Source of the DNA: Roseiarcus sp963805295
Lineage (GTDB): Bacteria > Pseudomonadota > Alphaproteobacteria > Rhizobiales > Beijerinckiaceae
Length of the DNA stretch: 64,000 bases
Direction: 5' to 3'
NCBI GenBank assembly: GCA_963805295.1
Contig: CAWDTW010000033.1
Location: 202,130 to 266,129, forward strand
How positions within the stretch are numbered: position 1 is the stretch's first letter; every line of letters begins with the position of its first letter. Shown here piece after piece: positions 27,173 to 36,535 of this stretch. The translations under genes were made by a program, and so were the position numbers. The notes below the pieces were generated by a model. It saw only the letters and a program-made list of their open reading frames with translations. It made no database searches and was not told where the DNA came from.

Positions 27173-29584
27173 ATGATGGCGAACGTATTGTCGGACAAAG
27201 ACAGCTCTCTGATAGACGCCTACTGGCGCGCCGCCAACTACCTGTCGGTCGGCCAGATTTATCTCTTCGATAACCCGCTTCTGAAGGTGCCGCTCAAGGA
27301 TGAGCACGTCAAGCCGCGCCTTCTCGGCCATTGGGGAACCACGCCCGGCCTCAACTTCATCTATGTTCACCTCAACCGGCTGATCAAAAAACTCGATCTC
27401 GACATGATCTATGTCACCGGCCCCGGCCACGGCGGGCCGGGGCTGGTCGCCAACGCCTATCTCGAGGGGACCTACAGCGAGGTCTATCCAAACGTGTCCC
27501 AGGACGAGCAGGGGATGAAGCGGCTCTTCACCCAGTTCTCGTTCCCGGGCGGCATTCCGAGCCACGTCGCGCCCGAGACGCCGGGCTCGATCCACGAGGG
27601 CGGCGAGCTCGGGTATTCGATCTCGCACGCCTACGGCGCGGCCTTCGACAACCCCGACCTGATCGTCGCCTGCGTGATCGGGGACGGCGAGGCGGAGACG
27701 GGGCCGCTCGCCACCAGCTGGCACTCGAACAAGTTCCTCAATCCCGTGCGCGACGGCGCGGTGCTGCCGATCCTGCATCTCAACGGCTACAAGATCGCCA
27801 ACCCGACCGTGCTCGCGCGCATCCCGCACGAGGAGCTCGATGCGCTCATGCGCGGCTACGGCTATCAGCCGCATTTCGTCGAGGGCGACGATCCGAAGAC
27901 GATGCACGAGTTGATGGCGGAAACCGTCGAGGCGGTCGTCAACGACATTCGCAGCATCCAGCAAAAAGCGAGGAGCGAGGGATTCACGAAGCGGCCCGTA
28001 TGGCCGATGATCGTCATGCGCACGCCGAAGGGTTGGACTTGCCCGAAGGAGATCGACGGCAAGCGGGAGGAAGGCTACTGGCGCTCGCATCAGGTGCCGA
28101 TGAGCGAGATGCGGGGCCATCCCGAGCACCTGCGCATCCTCGAAGCCTGGATGAAGAGCTACCGGCCGGAGGAGCTGTTCGACGCGACCGGCCGCCTGAA
28201 AGCCGAACTGGCCGCGCTCGCGCCGTCGGGCCTACGCCGGATGAGCGCCAATCCGCATGCGAACGGCGGCGCGCTCTTGCGCGACCTGAGGCTGCCGGAC
28301 TTCCGAGACTATGCGGTGGACGCGCCCTCGCCCGGAGTTGCGGTCGCCGAGGCGACGCGCGTCATGGGGACCTATCTGCGCGATGTGATGAAGCTCAACA
28401 TGGAGTCGCGCAACTTCCGCCTGTTCAGCCCCGACGAGTTCAATTCCAACCGCTGGCAGGACGTGCTCGAGGTCACCAACCGCGCCTGGGTCGCCGAGAC
28501 CGTCCCTTACGACGATCATCTCGCCGCCGACGGCCGGGTCATGGAGATGCTGAGCGAGCATCAGTGCCAGGGCTGGCTCGAAGGCTATCTGCTGACCGGC
28601 CGGCACGGCTTCTTCTCGTGTTACGAGGCCTTCATCCACATCATCAACTCCATGTTCAACCAGCACGCCAAATGGCTGAAGGTGTGCCGGGACATCGAGT
28701 GGCGAAGGCCCATCGCCTCGCTCAACTATCTCTTGTCCAGCCTCGTTTGGCGGCAGGACCACAACGGCTTTTCCCACCAGGATCCCGGATTCATCGATCA
28801 CGTGATCAACAAGAAGGCCGAGGTCGTGCGCGTCTATCTGCCGCCGGACGCCAACTGCCTGCTTTCGGTCACCGATCACTGCCTGAAGAGCCGCAATTAC
28901 GTGAACCTCGTCGTCGCGGGCAAGCAACCGGCGCCGCAGTGGCTCAGCATGGACCAGGCGATCAAGCACTGCACCTCGGGCCTCGGCATCTGGGAATGGG
29001 CGAGCAACGACCGCGGCGGCGAGCCCGACGTGGTGATGGCCTGCTGCGGCGACGTGCCGACGCTCGAGACCCTCGCCGCTGTCGAACTCCTCCGCCAGCA
29101 CGCGCCCGAACTCAAAGTGCGCGTCATCAATGTCGTCGATCTGATGCGGCTCCAGCCGCCGAGCGAGCATCCGCACGGGCTCAACGACCACGACTTCGAC
29201 GCGCTGTTCACCGCCGACAAGCCGATCATCTTCGCCTTCCACGGCTATCCGTGGCTGATCCACCGCTTGACCTACCGCCGGCACGGTCACGACAACATTC
29301 ATGTGCGCGGCTATAAGGAGGAGGGAACGACGACCACGCCGTTCGACATGTGCGTGCTCAACGACATCGACCGGTTTCATCTCGTCAACGACGTCATCGA
29401 CAGGGTTCCGGGCCTCGCCGCCCGCGCGGCCTACGCCAAACAGGCGATCCGGGACAAGCTGATCGACCACAAGGAATACATCCGCCGCTACGGCGACGAC
29501 ATGCCCGAGATCAGGGACTGGGTCTGGGGCGGTCACGCCGCGGTCGCGCGCGTGGCGACGTCGACGGCGGGGGACAATGTCTGA
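27173..29584 (+). CDS. xfp: Xylulose-5-phosphate/fructose-6-phosphate phosphoketolase
   Basis: A complete 803-residue TPP enzyme that splits xylulose-5-phosphate (or fructose-6-phosphate) with phosphate to acetyl phosphate and an aldose phosphate. It has the family hallmarks YVTGPGHGGPG near residue 82, the ThDP motif GDGEAETGPLATSWHSNKFL, and HQDPGFIDH. ATG ATG at 27173 follows AGGAGG. With tkt it would form a carbon shunt to acetyl-CoA; no acetate kinase or phosphotransacetylase is in the window. Confidence 0.95.
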   Translation: MMANVLSDKDSSLIDAYWRAANYLSVGQIYLFDNPLLKVPLKDEHVKPRLLGHWGTTPGLNFIYVHLNRLIKKLDLDMIYVTGPGHGGPGLVANAYLEGTYSEVYPNVSQDEQGMKRLFTQFSFPGGIPSHVAPETPGSIHEGGELGYSISHAYGAAFDNPDLIVACVIGDGEAETGPLATSWHSNKFLNPVRDGAVLPILHLNGYKIANPTVLARIPHEELDALMRGYGYQPHFVEGDDPKTMHELMAETVEAVVNDIRSIQQKARSEGFTKRPVWPMIVMRTPKGWTCPKEIDGKREEGYWRSHQVPMSEMRGHPEHLRILEAWMKSYRPEELFDATGRLKAELAALAPSGLRRMSANPHANGGALLRDLRLPDFRDYAVDAPSPGVAVAEATRVMGTYLRDVMKLNMESRNFRLFSPDEFNSNRWQDVLEVTNRAWVAETVPYDDHLAADGRVMEMLSEHQCQGWLEGYLLTGRHGFFSCYEAFIHIINSMFNQHAKWLKVCRDIEWRRPIASLNYLLSSLVWRQDHNGFSHQDPGFIDHVINKKAEVVRVYLPPDANCLLSVTDHCLKSRNYVNLVVAGKQPAPQWLSMDQAIKHCTSGLGIWEWASNDRGGEPDVVMACCGDVPTLETLAAVELLRQHAPELKVRVINVVDLMRLQPPSEHPHGLNDHDFDALFTADKPIIFAFHGYPWLIHRLTYRRHGHDNIHVRGYKEEGTTTTPFDMCVLNDIDRFHLVNDVIDRVPGLAARAAYAKQAIRDKLIDHKEYIRRYGDDMPEIRDWVWGGHAAVARVATSTAGDNV

Positions 29585-29817
29585 AGGCGGCGCCGTCGCG
29601 TTTCGCCGAAAATCGGCGTCGCCTGGGCGTCACGAGGGGAGAGTATCGAAGTCGCTGCGGCGATATTGGCTCGAGCGCGGAATCCGCCGGGCGCGCCGCA
29701 AAGGCGAAAAGCCTCGACCGCGTGGGCGCCAACGGATCGCGCAGGCTGTCGCTGCGGTCGCGCTCGAGCGCGACAGATCGGGGTGGAAACGACTGACCAG
29801 GAAGCGAGGGCGGAGCG

Positions 29818-32329
29818 ATGGAAAGCAACCCGAAGGTTTTCGGAAAGGCGGAGCAAAGTTCGCTCGACGCCGACAAACTCCTGCGGCAGTACGGCGTCGG
29901 CTCGATTCGCTTCGCCGGAACGCTGGACGCGCTCTATGACCGGCACTTGAAGTTTGACAACGTCGTCGAGCCTAAATATTCGGATTCGCGCGAACGCTAC
30001 GAAGCCGCCGCCCGTTCGGTGAGAGACATTCTTTCCGACCGCTGGCTGCGAACGGACGAGACCTACGCGCGCGAGAACCCGAAGCGGGTCTATTACGTCT
30101 CGATCGAGTTTCTCATCGGCCGCTCGCTCGGCAACAACGTCATGAACCTCATGCTCGATCCCGTGGTCGGGCAGACTTTCGACGAGCACGGTCACGAGTG
30201 GTGGGCGATCCTTCACGAGGAGCCCGACGCGGGTTTGGGCAATGGCGGCCTCGGGCGTCTGGCGGCCTGTTTCCTCGAACTCGATGGCCACCATGCAGTT
30301 GCCGGCGATGGGCTACGGATTGCGCTACGAGCACGGCATCTTCCGGCAGAAGATCCGCAACGGCTGGCAGGAGGAGCGCCCGGACAATTGGTTGCGCCAT
30401 CCCGATCCGTGGGAGGTCGTGCGGCCCAGCGAAAGCGTCGAGGTGACGTTCGCCTGCTCGTTCGAAGTGCGCGCGGGAGCGCTGCGCATGGTTCCGCGCG
30501 AACCCACGACCCTCATTGGCATCCCCTATGACCGGCCGGTGATCGGTTACGGCGGCAAGACGGTCAACACGCTTCGCCTGTGGAGCGCCACCGCCACGCA
30601 CGCGTTCGACTTTCAGCGGTTCAGCGGCGGCGATTTTGTCGCGTCGATCGCCGAAGCGCTCAACGCGGAATCGTTGACCCGAGTCCTTTATCCGGATGAC
30701 CACACGCCGCAGGGCCGGGGACTCCGCCTTATGCAGGAATATTTCCTCGTCGCCTGTTCGCTCGCAGACGCGGTTCGGAGGTTTCGCAAGTCGAATACCG
30801 ATTGGCGGATGTTGCCCGAGAAGGCCGCCATCCAGCTCAACGACACACACCCGAGCCTCGCCGTGCCGGAACTCATGCGAATTCTGCTCGACGAAGCGCA
30901 TCTGGGTTGGGACGAGGCCTGGGACATCACGCGGGGGACGCTCGCCTACACCAACCACACCCTGCTTCCCGAGGCGCTGGAGCGCTGGCCGGTCGAGTGG
31001 TTGGAACAACTCATTCCGCGTCAGCTCGAGATCATCTTCGAGATCAACCGAAGGCTGCTCGACGACATTCGCGCCCGCTTCCCCGGCGACGCAGGGCGCG
31101 CGGCTCGAACGAGCCTGGTCGAGGAAGGGCAGATGAAGCAGATCCGCATGGCGAATCTGGCGATCGTCGGCTCCCACAGCACCAATGGCGTGGCCGCGAT
31201 CCATTCCGAACTCCTGCGCAAGACGACGGTGCGCGACCTCGCCGAGGCGTTTCCCGAACGCTTCAACAACAAGACCAACGGGGTCACGCCGAGGCGCTGG
31301 CTTCGAATGGCAAATCCCGACCTCGCCGAGACGATTTCGGCCGCCATCGGCAACTCCTGGATCACCGATTTGACGCAATTGCAAAGGCTTCGGCCGCTGG
31401 CGGACGACGCCGCATTTCGCGCCGATATTCTCAAAGCCCAACGCGCGTGCAAGGCTCGGTTCGCCGACTGGGTCAAGCGGCATACGGACGTTTCCGTCGA
31501 TCCGGACACGATCTTCGACTGCCAGATCAAGCGCATTCACGAATACAAGCGCCAGCTGCTCAACGCGCTGAGGATCGTCGTGCTCTATGACCGGCTGCGC
31601 GAGAACCCGGGCTTGGCCCTGCCGCCGCGGACCTTTTTCTTCGCCGGCAAGGCGGCGCCCGCGTATCAGCTGGCGAAGGTCATCATCAAGTTCATCAACA
31701 ATCTGGCGCTCACGATCGACAGCGATCCCATGGTTCGCGGCAAGCTGAACGTGGTGTTCCTGCCGGAATACAATGTCTCGCTCGCCGAGCGCTGCATTCC
31801 CGCCGCCGACGTCTCCAACCAGATCTCGACGGCCGGCTATGAGGCGAGCGGCACCAGCAACATGAAGTTCATGATGAACGGCGCGCTGACGCTCGGAACG
31901 CGCGACGGCGCCACCATCGAGATGGCCGAGGAGGCGGGGGAAGAGAATTTCTTCCTGTTCGGCCTCACGTCGGATGAAGTCGCCAACAGCCGTCCCTGGT
32001 ACAGCCCCTATTGGCACTACGAACACGAGCCGGAAACCCGGAAGGCGCTCGATTTGATCTTTTCCGACCATTTCAGCCCCAATGAGCGAGGGATCTTCGA
32101 GCCGCTGCGGGGCGCGCTGCTGACTCACGGCGACCAGTTCATGCACCTCGCCGACCTGACGTCGTACCTTCGGGCCGACGGTGAGCTCTGCGCGCTCTAC
32201 CGCAGGCCGGACGATTGGGCGCACAAGGTCATTCTCAATATCGCCGCCTCGGGCAAATTCTCCAGCGACCGAACGATCTCGGAGTACGCGGACGAAATCT
32301 GGAATGCGCGGCCGTGTCCGGTGGGGTAG
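29818..32329 (+). pseudogene. glgP: Glycogen phosphorylase, one frameshift
   Basis: It releases glucose-1-phosphate from glycogen. The first frame runs to GLGNGGLGRLAACFL near 30275. One extra A at about 30279 shifts it, and the rest (DSMATMQLPAMGYGLRYEHG) continues in the next frame to 32329. The joined product is about 836 residues, the normal length, with the PLP-lysine motif TSNMKFMMNGALTLGT. Homology is complete, so one read error would account for the break. It lies 234 bases after xfp; that gap shows no gene. Confidence 0.85.
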
Positions 32330-32344
32330 CGGAGTTAGCTCCGA

Positions 32345-32771
32345 GGAGTCCGAGCCGGGGCAGAATAAGCAGCATGACGCGGAGATCCTCGCATGCTTGC
32401 CGGGAGTGGGAAGGGCCGTCCTCGCCACGCTGCTCGCAGAAGCCTGGGATGCTCTGCGGCGGCGCGACTACCCCGCCTTGAGCAGTTTGACAGGAGTCGC
32501 GCCCGTCACCAAGCGGTCCGGAAAGAGCTGCATCGTCGTCAGACGACAGGCCTGCCACGACCGGCTCGCCAACGCCGTCTGCCACTGCGCGCGGGTCGCC
32601 ATGCAGCACGATCCGCGCAGCCGCGCCAAATACGCCGAACTCCGAGCCCGAGGTCACAGCCATGGCAGGGCGCTACGATCGGTCGCCGACCGCCTCCTCA
32701 ACGTCGCCTGCGCCATGGTCAAATCCGGCGCCGCCTTCAACCCGTCCCTGGCGCCTCAAAAACCGACTTGA
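32345..32771 (+). mobile_element. IS110-family transposase, C-terminal remnant
   Basis: About 140 codons of the C-terminal Transposase_20 part of an IS110-type transposase. It has LACLPGVGRAVLATLLAEAW, LTGVAPVTKRSGKS and the end motif HGRALRSVADRLLNVACAM. The N-terminal DEDD catalytic domain is missing and no start codon or ends of an element are visible. It begins 15 bases after the glgP stop and marks the left edge of the accessory stretch. Confidence 0.75.
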
Positions 32772-33034
32772 TAAACGGTGGGGAGTCCCATCACCGCGTT
32801 CAATCGCGACCCGTGACGCTTCGGCCGCTGTCTGCGATTAGGTCGAGTGCTTTTGCGGCAATGGGACATCATACGGATGAATCCGACGATGCCGATCATC
32901 CGCGACAGGAGAACCATCCGATGCCTTCCCGTTACCAACCTGATCCGGTCAGATTCTGGCGCGGCCATCCAAACGTCATTGCAATTTCGTTAAGATGCAG
33001 ATTGCAGGTCGGAGCGCTGGCGTGGCAAGGACTT

Positions 33035-33436
33035 ATGTTTCGGCGCATTTGTGCCGGTACGGCGCTATTCATTCTGACGTTTCTTGGAGCTTTTTCAGTT
33101 ACTTTGGCGGTGGCGGAACAGAGCGTGCCGATGATTTCTAACCTTACTGAAGCGAATGATGGGTCGACCATCGAGATCGCAGTTGGCGCGAGTGTGAATG
33201 TATTTCTGAAAGTGCCTGAAGCGGAAATATACAAGGCTTCCTGCCTTTGGTCGAATGTAATTGTGTCCGGCGATCCGGTCCTGGAAGAAGAGAAAAAGGC
33301 GGTTTTGTTGCCGACAGGAGTTACGGCAGCTTCCTTTAAGGCGCTTCGACCCGGCGCCGCGCAATTGCGGTCCTCGCGGTTCGATTGCTCAAAGGGCCTG
33401 ACGATCGAGTGGCGCGTCAACGTACGGGTCACTTGA
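33035..33436 (+). CDS. Small secreted protein, Ig-like (possibly chagasin-like)
   Basis: A 133-residue protein with a strong signal peptide (GTALFILTFLGAFSVTLAVA). The mature part has alternating beta-strand patterns and ends in SFKALRPGAAQLRSS...WRVNVRV. This pattern resembles bacterial chagasin-type (I42) or Ig-like domains, but the diagnostic motifs are weak. Two Cys (CLWSN and FDCSKG) may form a disulfide. Its codon choice is less G+C-rich than its neighbours, a sign of transfer. It is convergent with the lectin gene, 99 bases away. Confidence 0.55.
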   Translation: MFRRICAGTALFILTFLGAFSVTLAVAEQSVPMISNLTEANDGSTIEIAVGASVNVFLKVPEAEIYKASCLWSNVIVSGDPVLEEEKKAVLLPTGVTAASFKALRPGAAQLRSSRFDCSKGLTIEWRVNVRVT

Positions 33437-33535
33437 CCTCGAGCGCCGCGCCCGCGCAGCAGGAGGATGCGAAGGTGCGCGGCGACGCTGCCGCTCGCCG
33501 AGGCCGCCGGCGAGGCAGCGTCGCCGCCGCTCCGC

Positions 33536-35362
33536 TCAACCGACCGCCGGCTCGTCGCGCAGGATGCCGCCGAGCGACGCCCAGGCCGACCACGGCCCGG
33601 CGTGCGGCGCCGTTTGCCAGATGTGCCAGAGCGCATTGTCGGTGCCGCGCGCGAACAGCTCGAGCCGGCCGTCGGTGTTGACCGCCCCTGCCGGGTCGCT
33701 GGTGATGACGCCGCCAAGCGAGGCCCAGGCCGACCACGGCCCGGCGTGCGGCGCATCCTGCCAGATGTGCCAGAGCGCATTGTCGGTGCCGCGCGCGAAC
33801 ACCTCGAGTTGCCCGTCGCTGTTGTCGAGCACCTCCGGATCGCTCGTGATGCGGCCGCCGAGCGAGGCCCAAGCCGACCACGGCGCGCCATGCGGCACCG
33901 TCTGCCAGATATGCCAGAGCGCATCATCGGTTCCGCGCACGAAAACCTCCAGCCTTCCGTCGGAATTGACCGCGGCCGCCGCATCGTCGGTGAGCACGCC
34001 GCCGAGCGACGCCCAGCCGGACCACGGCCCGGCATGCGGCGCCGTCTGCCAGATGTGCCAGAGCGCATTGTCGGTTCCGCGCGCGAAGACCTCCAGCCTG
34101 CCATCGGAATTGACCGCGACCGCCGGGTCGCTGGTGATGACGCCGCCGAGCGAGGCCCAGCCGGACCACGGTCCGGCATGCGGCGCCGTCTGCCAGATGT
34201 GCCAGAGCGCATTGTCGGTCCCGCGCGCGAATGCCTCCAGCCTGCCGTCGGTATTAACCGCGACCGCCGGGTTGCTGGTGATCACGCCGCCGAGCGAGGC
34301 CCAAGCCGCCCACGGCCCCGCATGCGCCGCCTCCTGCCAGATGTGCCAGAGCGCGCGGTCGTTGCCGCGCACGAAAACCTCCAGCCGGCCGTCGGTGTTG
34401 TCGGCGACCGCCGCGTCGCTCGCGATGCCGCCGCCAAGCGAGGCCCAGGCCGACCACGGTCCCGCATGGGGCGCCTCCTGCCAGATGTGCCAGAGCGCCC
34501 GGTCAGTGCCGACGCCGAACGCTTCCAGCCTGCCGTCGGAATTGACCGCGATCGCGGCGGCGCGGCCGTCAAAGGGGTTGTCGCTGGTGACTGGGAAGCC
34601 CGTCAGCCCGGCGAGCAGGTCTTGGAACGCCGTGGTCTTCCCGGTCAGCGTCTGATAGTTGGCGGCGAGTGTGGCGCCGGCGGCTTGCACGATCTGTGGG
34701 ATGGTGAAACCGAGCGCGCGCAGCCAGTAGAGATAGACGATGCCACAGCCGGTGCTGACCGAGTTGCGGTCGGTCTGCTCGGTGGTGTTCACCCAGTTCG
34801 GCCGGTGCGCCTGGTCCCAGGCCGGGCCGGTCATGAAAGCATTGAGGGTGCCGTCCGGCGTCTCCTGCTCGGCAAGGAATCGCGACAGCGCCTCGCCGTT
34901 GGAATAGCCGCAGCCCCAGCCGCGGTTCTGCGTACCCATGAATGCCTCGGAGAGCTCGGCGACGTAGAGGCCAACTTCGAGATCCAACGGATTGACATTT
35001 TTGCTTGCGAACGTGGCGTCGAGATAGAGCACGCCGCCGGAGGTGAAGTCGCAGCCATAGTGGTAGGCGCCGCCGGAGCCGTCGTTGTTGCCGCTGAGCG
35101 GGGCGATAACGACGCTGCAGGCGCCGCCGGCGATGCCGAAGAAGATTTGCATGTCGGCGTAGGGGCCGGCGACCGCCCCAAGCATCTGGGTCGCGAGCGC
35201 CTTGCCTGGGGCGCCGAGGTTGGGATCGTAATATACGGTTATGTTGCCAACCACGCCGACCGCCGTCGCCGGATAGTCGAGCGCGTCGAGCGCGGCGCTG
35301 ATCTGCTCGGCCGTGCGGGCCTTTCGGGTTCCGCCCGGAGGTAGTAATTCACGCATGCTCAT
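33536..35362 (-). CDS. Peptidase-like domain fused to seven-bladed PLL-type lectin propeller
   Basis: The 608-residue protein has two parts. Residues 1-265 form an unassigned globular domain with the acidic motif YVAELSEAFMG (about 133-143), then GYSNGEALSR and STGCGIVYLYWLR. This pattern looks like a peptidase without the classic HExxH histidines. Residues 271-608 hold seven nearly identical 48-residue repeats of the type DGRLEVFARGTDNALWHIWQ ending GPWSAWASLGG, which is the Photorhabdus-lectin (PLL) propeller pattern; such proteins bind fucose or other sugars. No signal peptide is visible. The start ATG at 35362 has an AGGGAG site. Secretion route and target are unknown. Confidence 0.75.
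   Translation of the reverse strand: MSMRELLPPGGTRKARTAEQISAALDALDYPATAVGVVGNITVYYDPNLGAPGKALATQMLGAVAGPYADMQIFFGIAGGACSVVIAPLSGNNDGSGGAYHYGCDFTSGGVLYLDATFASKNVNPLDLEVGLYVAELSEAFMGTQNRGWGCGYSNGEALSRFLAEQETPDGTLNAFMTGPAWDQAHRPNWVNTTEQTDRNSVSTGCGIVYLYWLRALGFTIPQIVQAAGATLAANYQTLTGKTTAFQDLLAGLTGFPVTSDNPFDGRAAAIAVNSDGRLEAFGVGTDRALWHIWQEAPHAGPWSAWASLGGGIASDAAVADNTDGRLEVFVRGNDRALWHIWQEAAHAGPWAAWASLGGVITSNPAVAVNTDGRLEAFARGTDNALWHIWQTAPHAGPWSGWASLGGVITSDPAVAVNSDGRLEVFARGTDNALWHIWQTAPHAGPWSGWASLGGVLTDDAAAAVNSDGRLEVFVRGTDDALWHIWQTVPHGAPWSAWASLGGRITSDPEVLDNSDGQLEVFARGTDNALWHIWQDAPHAGPWSAWASLGGVITSDPAGAVNTDGRLELFARGTDNALWHIWQTAPHAGPWSAWASLGGILRDEPAVG
33540..34560 (-). repeat. Seven tandem ~144-bp repeats encoding propeller blades
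   Basis: The coding DNA of the lectin propeller is seven tandem units of about 144 bp with high identity, the central ones (blades 3 and 4) almost the same. Such DNA is prone to recombination and read collapse, so the copy number in other isolates may differ. Seven matches a closed PLL propeller. Confidence 0.8.
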
Positions 35363-35681
35363 TATCTTGCTCCCTAGTTATTGACTGGCGTTCAACGAGG
35401 ATGTCCCGGAACGTCCCGGAACGTCCTGTTTGCCGGCCTGTTAGGACGACGGGATTAGCAAAACACGGAGGTCGTCGTTCGGACGGGGGCGCCGTGGTGG
35501 ATGTGTCGGCAGCACACGAAATGACCGGTTTACGTATCGCACGAGCCGTCTGGTAGCCTCCCCCCCCTTTGAGGAGGCTCTGAATGCGCCGGACGCAGAC
35601 CGCTCAAAGGGTGCGCATGGCGATTTTTTGAACATTCTGCGCCGTCGGAAATCGGCGGCGCTGAACCAAGACCAAGCAAAG

Positions 35682-35760
35682 GAAACGTGACAGAAACGTG
35701 ACGGTAAAGTGACGAGCTGCCTGAAAGCGGCTGGAACCCCCTACGATTACCGTCACGTTT
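35682..35760. repeat. Iterated gaaacgtgac boxes with an inverted copy
   Basis: gaaacgtgac occurs at 35682-35691 and 35693-35702, with a variant gtaaagtgac at 35704-35713. The three sit on an 11-base period. An inverted copy, gtcacgttt, is at 35752-35760. One helical turn per box suggests cooperative protein binding, either as a transcription-factor site or as an iteron of an origin-like element. Neither a replication gene nor a regulator gene is adjacent. Confidence 0.45.
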
Positions 35761-36404
35761 ACATAGGCTCTCTATGTGGCATTAATGCGGCATTTCGGCG
35801 AGCGCAAGCGAGACATTCGCAGAACCCTACGAACCCCTTGACAATGAGCGACGTCCGGAGATGAGGCTTTGCGTGACCACATATGCGTGGATGCGTTCGG
35901 CCTTCGGCGCATTAATCCACGGCGTTCATGGCGTGCCGCCGCAGCCCGGCCTTCTTCGCAAAATCGCCGCGGGTTAGGCGGCGCCGCGAACGCCGACGGC
36001 AGACGGACGTTAGCGGTGAGGCGCACAGCCCTAGCGGGCTGCCTCGCGCTGTCCTTGGCCCGCGCGAGCGTCCTCCAACGAGACGCGCGGCGACGACTAC
36101 CGCCCGAGCCAGCGTGGCCGCCTGCAGCGCGGGCGCACGATCCATGGTTCGGAAGAACGCCTTGGTCAGCATTTGTGAGATCAAGCTCTCGGCGTGAAAC
36201 CGCGCCATGTCGTCTAGAGACGCGCACGAAGCGGAAGCCGTGATCGATCGCAAGCCTCGGCGTCTCGGGGCCGCCGCCGCCAGACGCGATTTCCCGCCGC
36301 GTGCGATCGGCGACCGACACCATGCTGCGCGGCTGGGCGGCCCGCGGCTGAGCCGCGTAGGTTTCAGTGCCCGCCGTTCGGGCACCATCCTCAGCCTCGA
36401 GACG

Positions 36405-36500
36405 CACGCGCCGGAGCCCGGGATTTGAACCGACATTTGCGAGCGGCGCAAATTCCCGGCCGCGGTTAGAAGGTAGCCGCGCTCGGCCCAAGCGCGGCCG
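36405..36500 (-). other. tRNA-like remnant
   Basis: On the minus strand there is a T-loop-like segment (ggttcaaatccc) followed by an acceptor-like ctccggcgc, and further upstream cttctaa in anticodon-loop context (TCT). The T-stem and anticodon stem pair poorly and the spacing is too long for a normal tRNA. It may be a decayed tRNA or attachment-site scar, or chance. A covariance-model search is needed to decide. Confidence 0.2.
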
Positions 36501-36535
36501 ACGCGGTCAGCAGGACGTTCGGCAATTTGCCCCGG

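Larger units (their letters stand above)
35363..36535. other. Gene-poor stretch between lectin and cyclase genes
   Basis: About 1.17 kb without a convincing gene. Open frames here (up to 239 codons) are Arg/Pro/Ala-rich shadows with no family pattern. Its lower G+C beginning (35370-35900) contains repeated gaaacgtgac boxes. A tRNA-like segment is near 36405-36500. Confidence 0.5.

Noticed and set aside
30149..32428. 759-codon minus-strand frame opposite glgP
   Set aside because: It is an antisense shadow. glgP on the plus strand has clear family motifs across the whole interval.
33467..35344. 625-codon plus-strand frame opposite the lectin gene
   Set aside because: It is the antisense shadow of the repeat-rich lectin gene. 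Its sequence is low complexity and has no family match, while the minus strand has a signature propeller.
35869..36491. Arg-rich frames of 120-240 codons between lectin and cyclase genes
   Set aside because: They overlap on both strands, have no ribosome binding site, and their composition is that of noncoding G+C-rich DNA.
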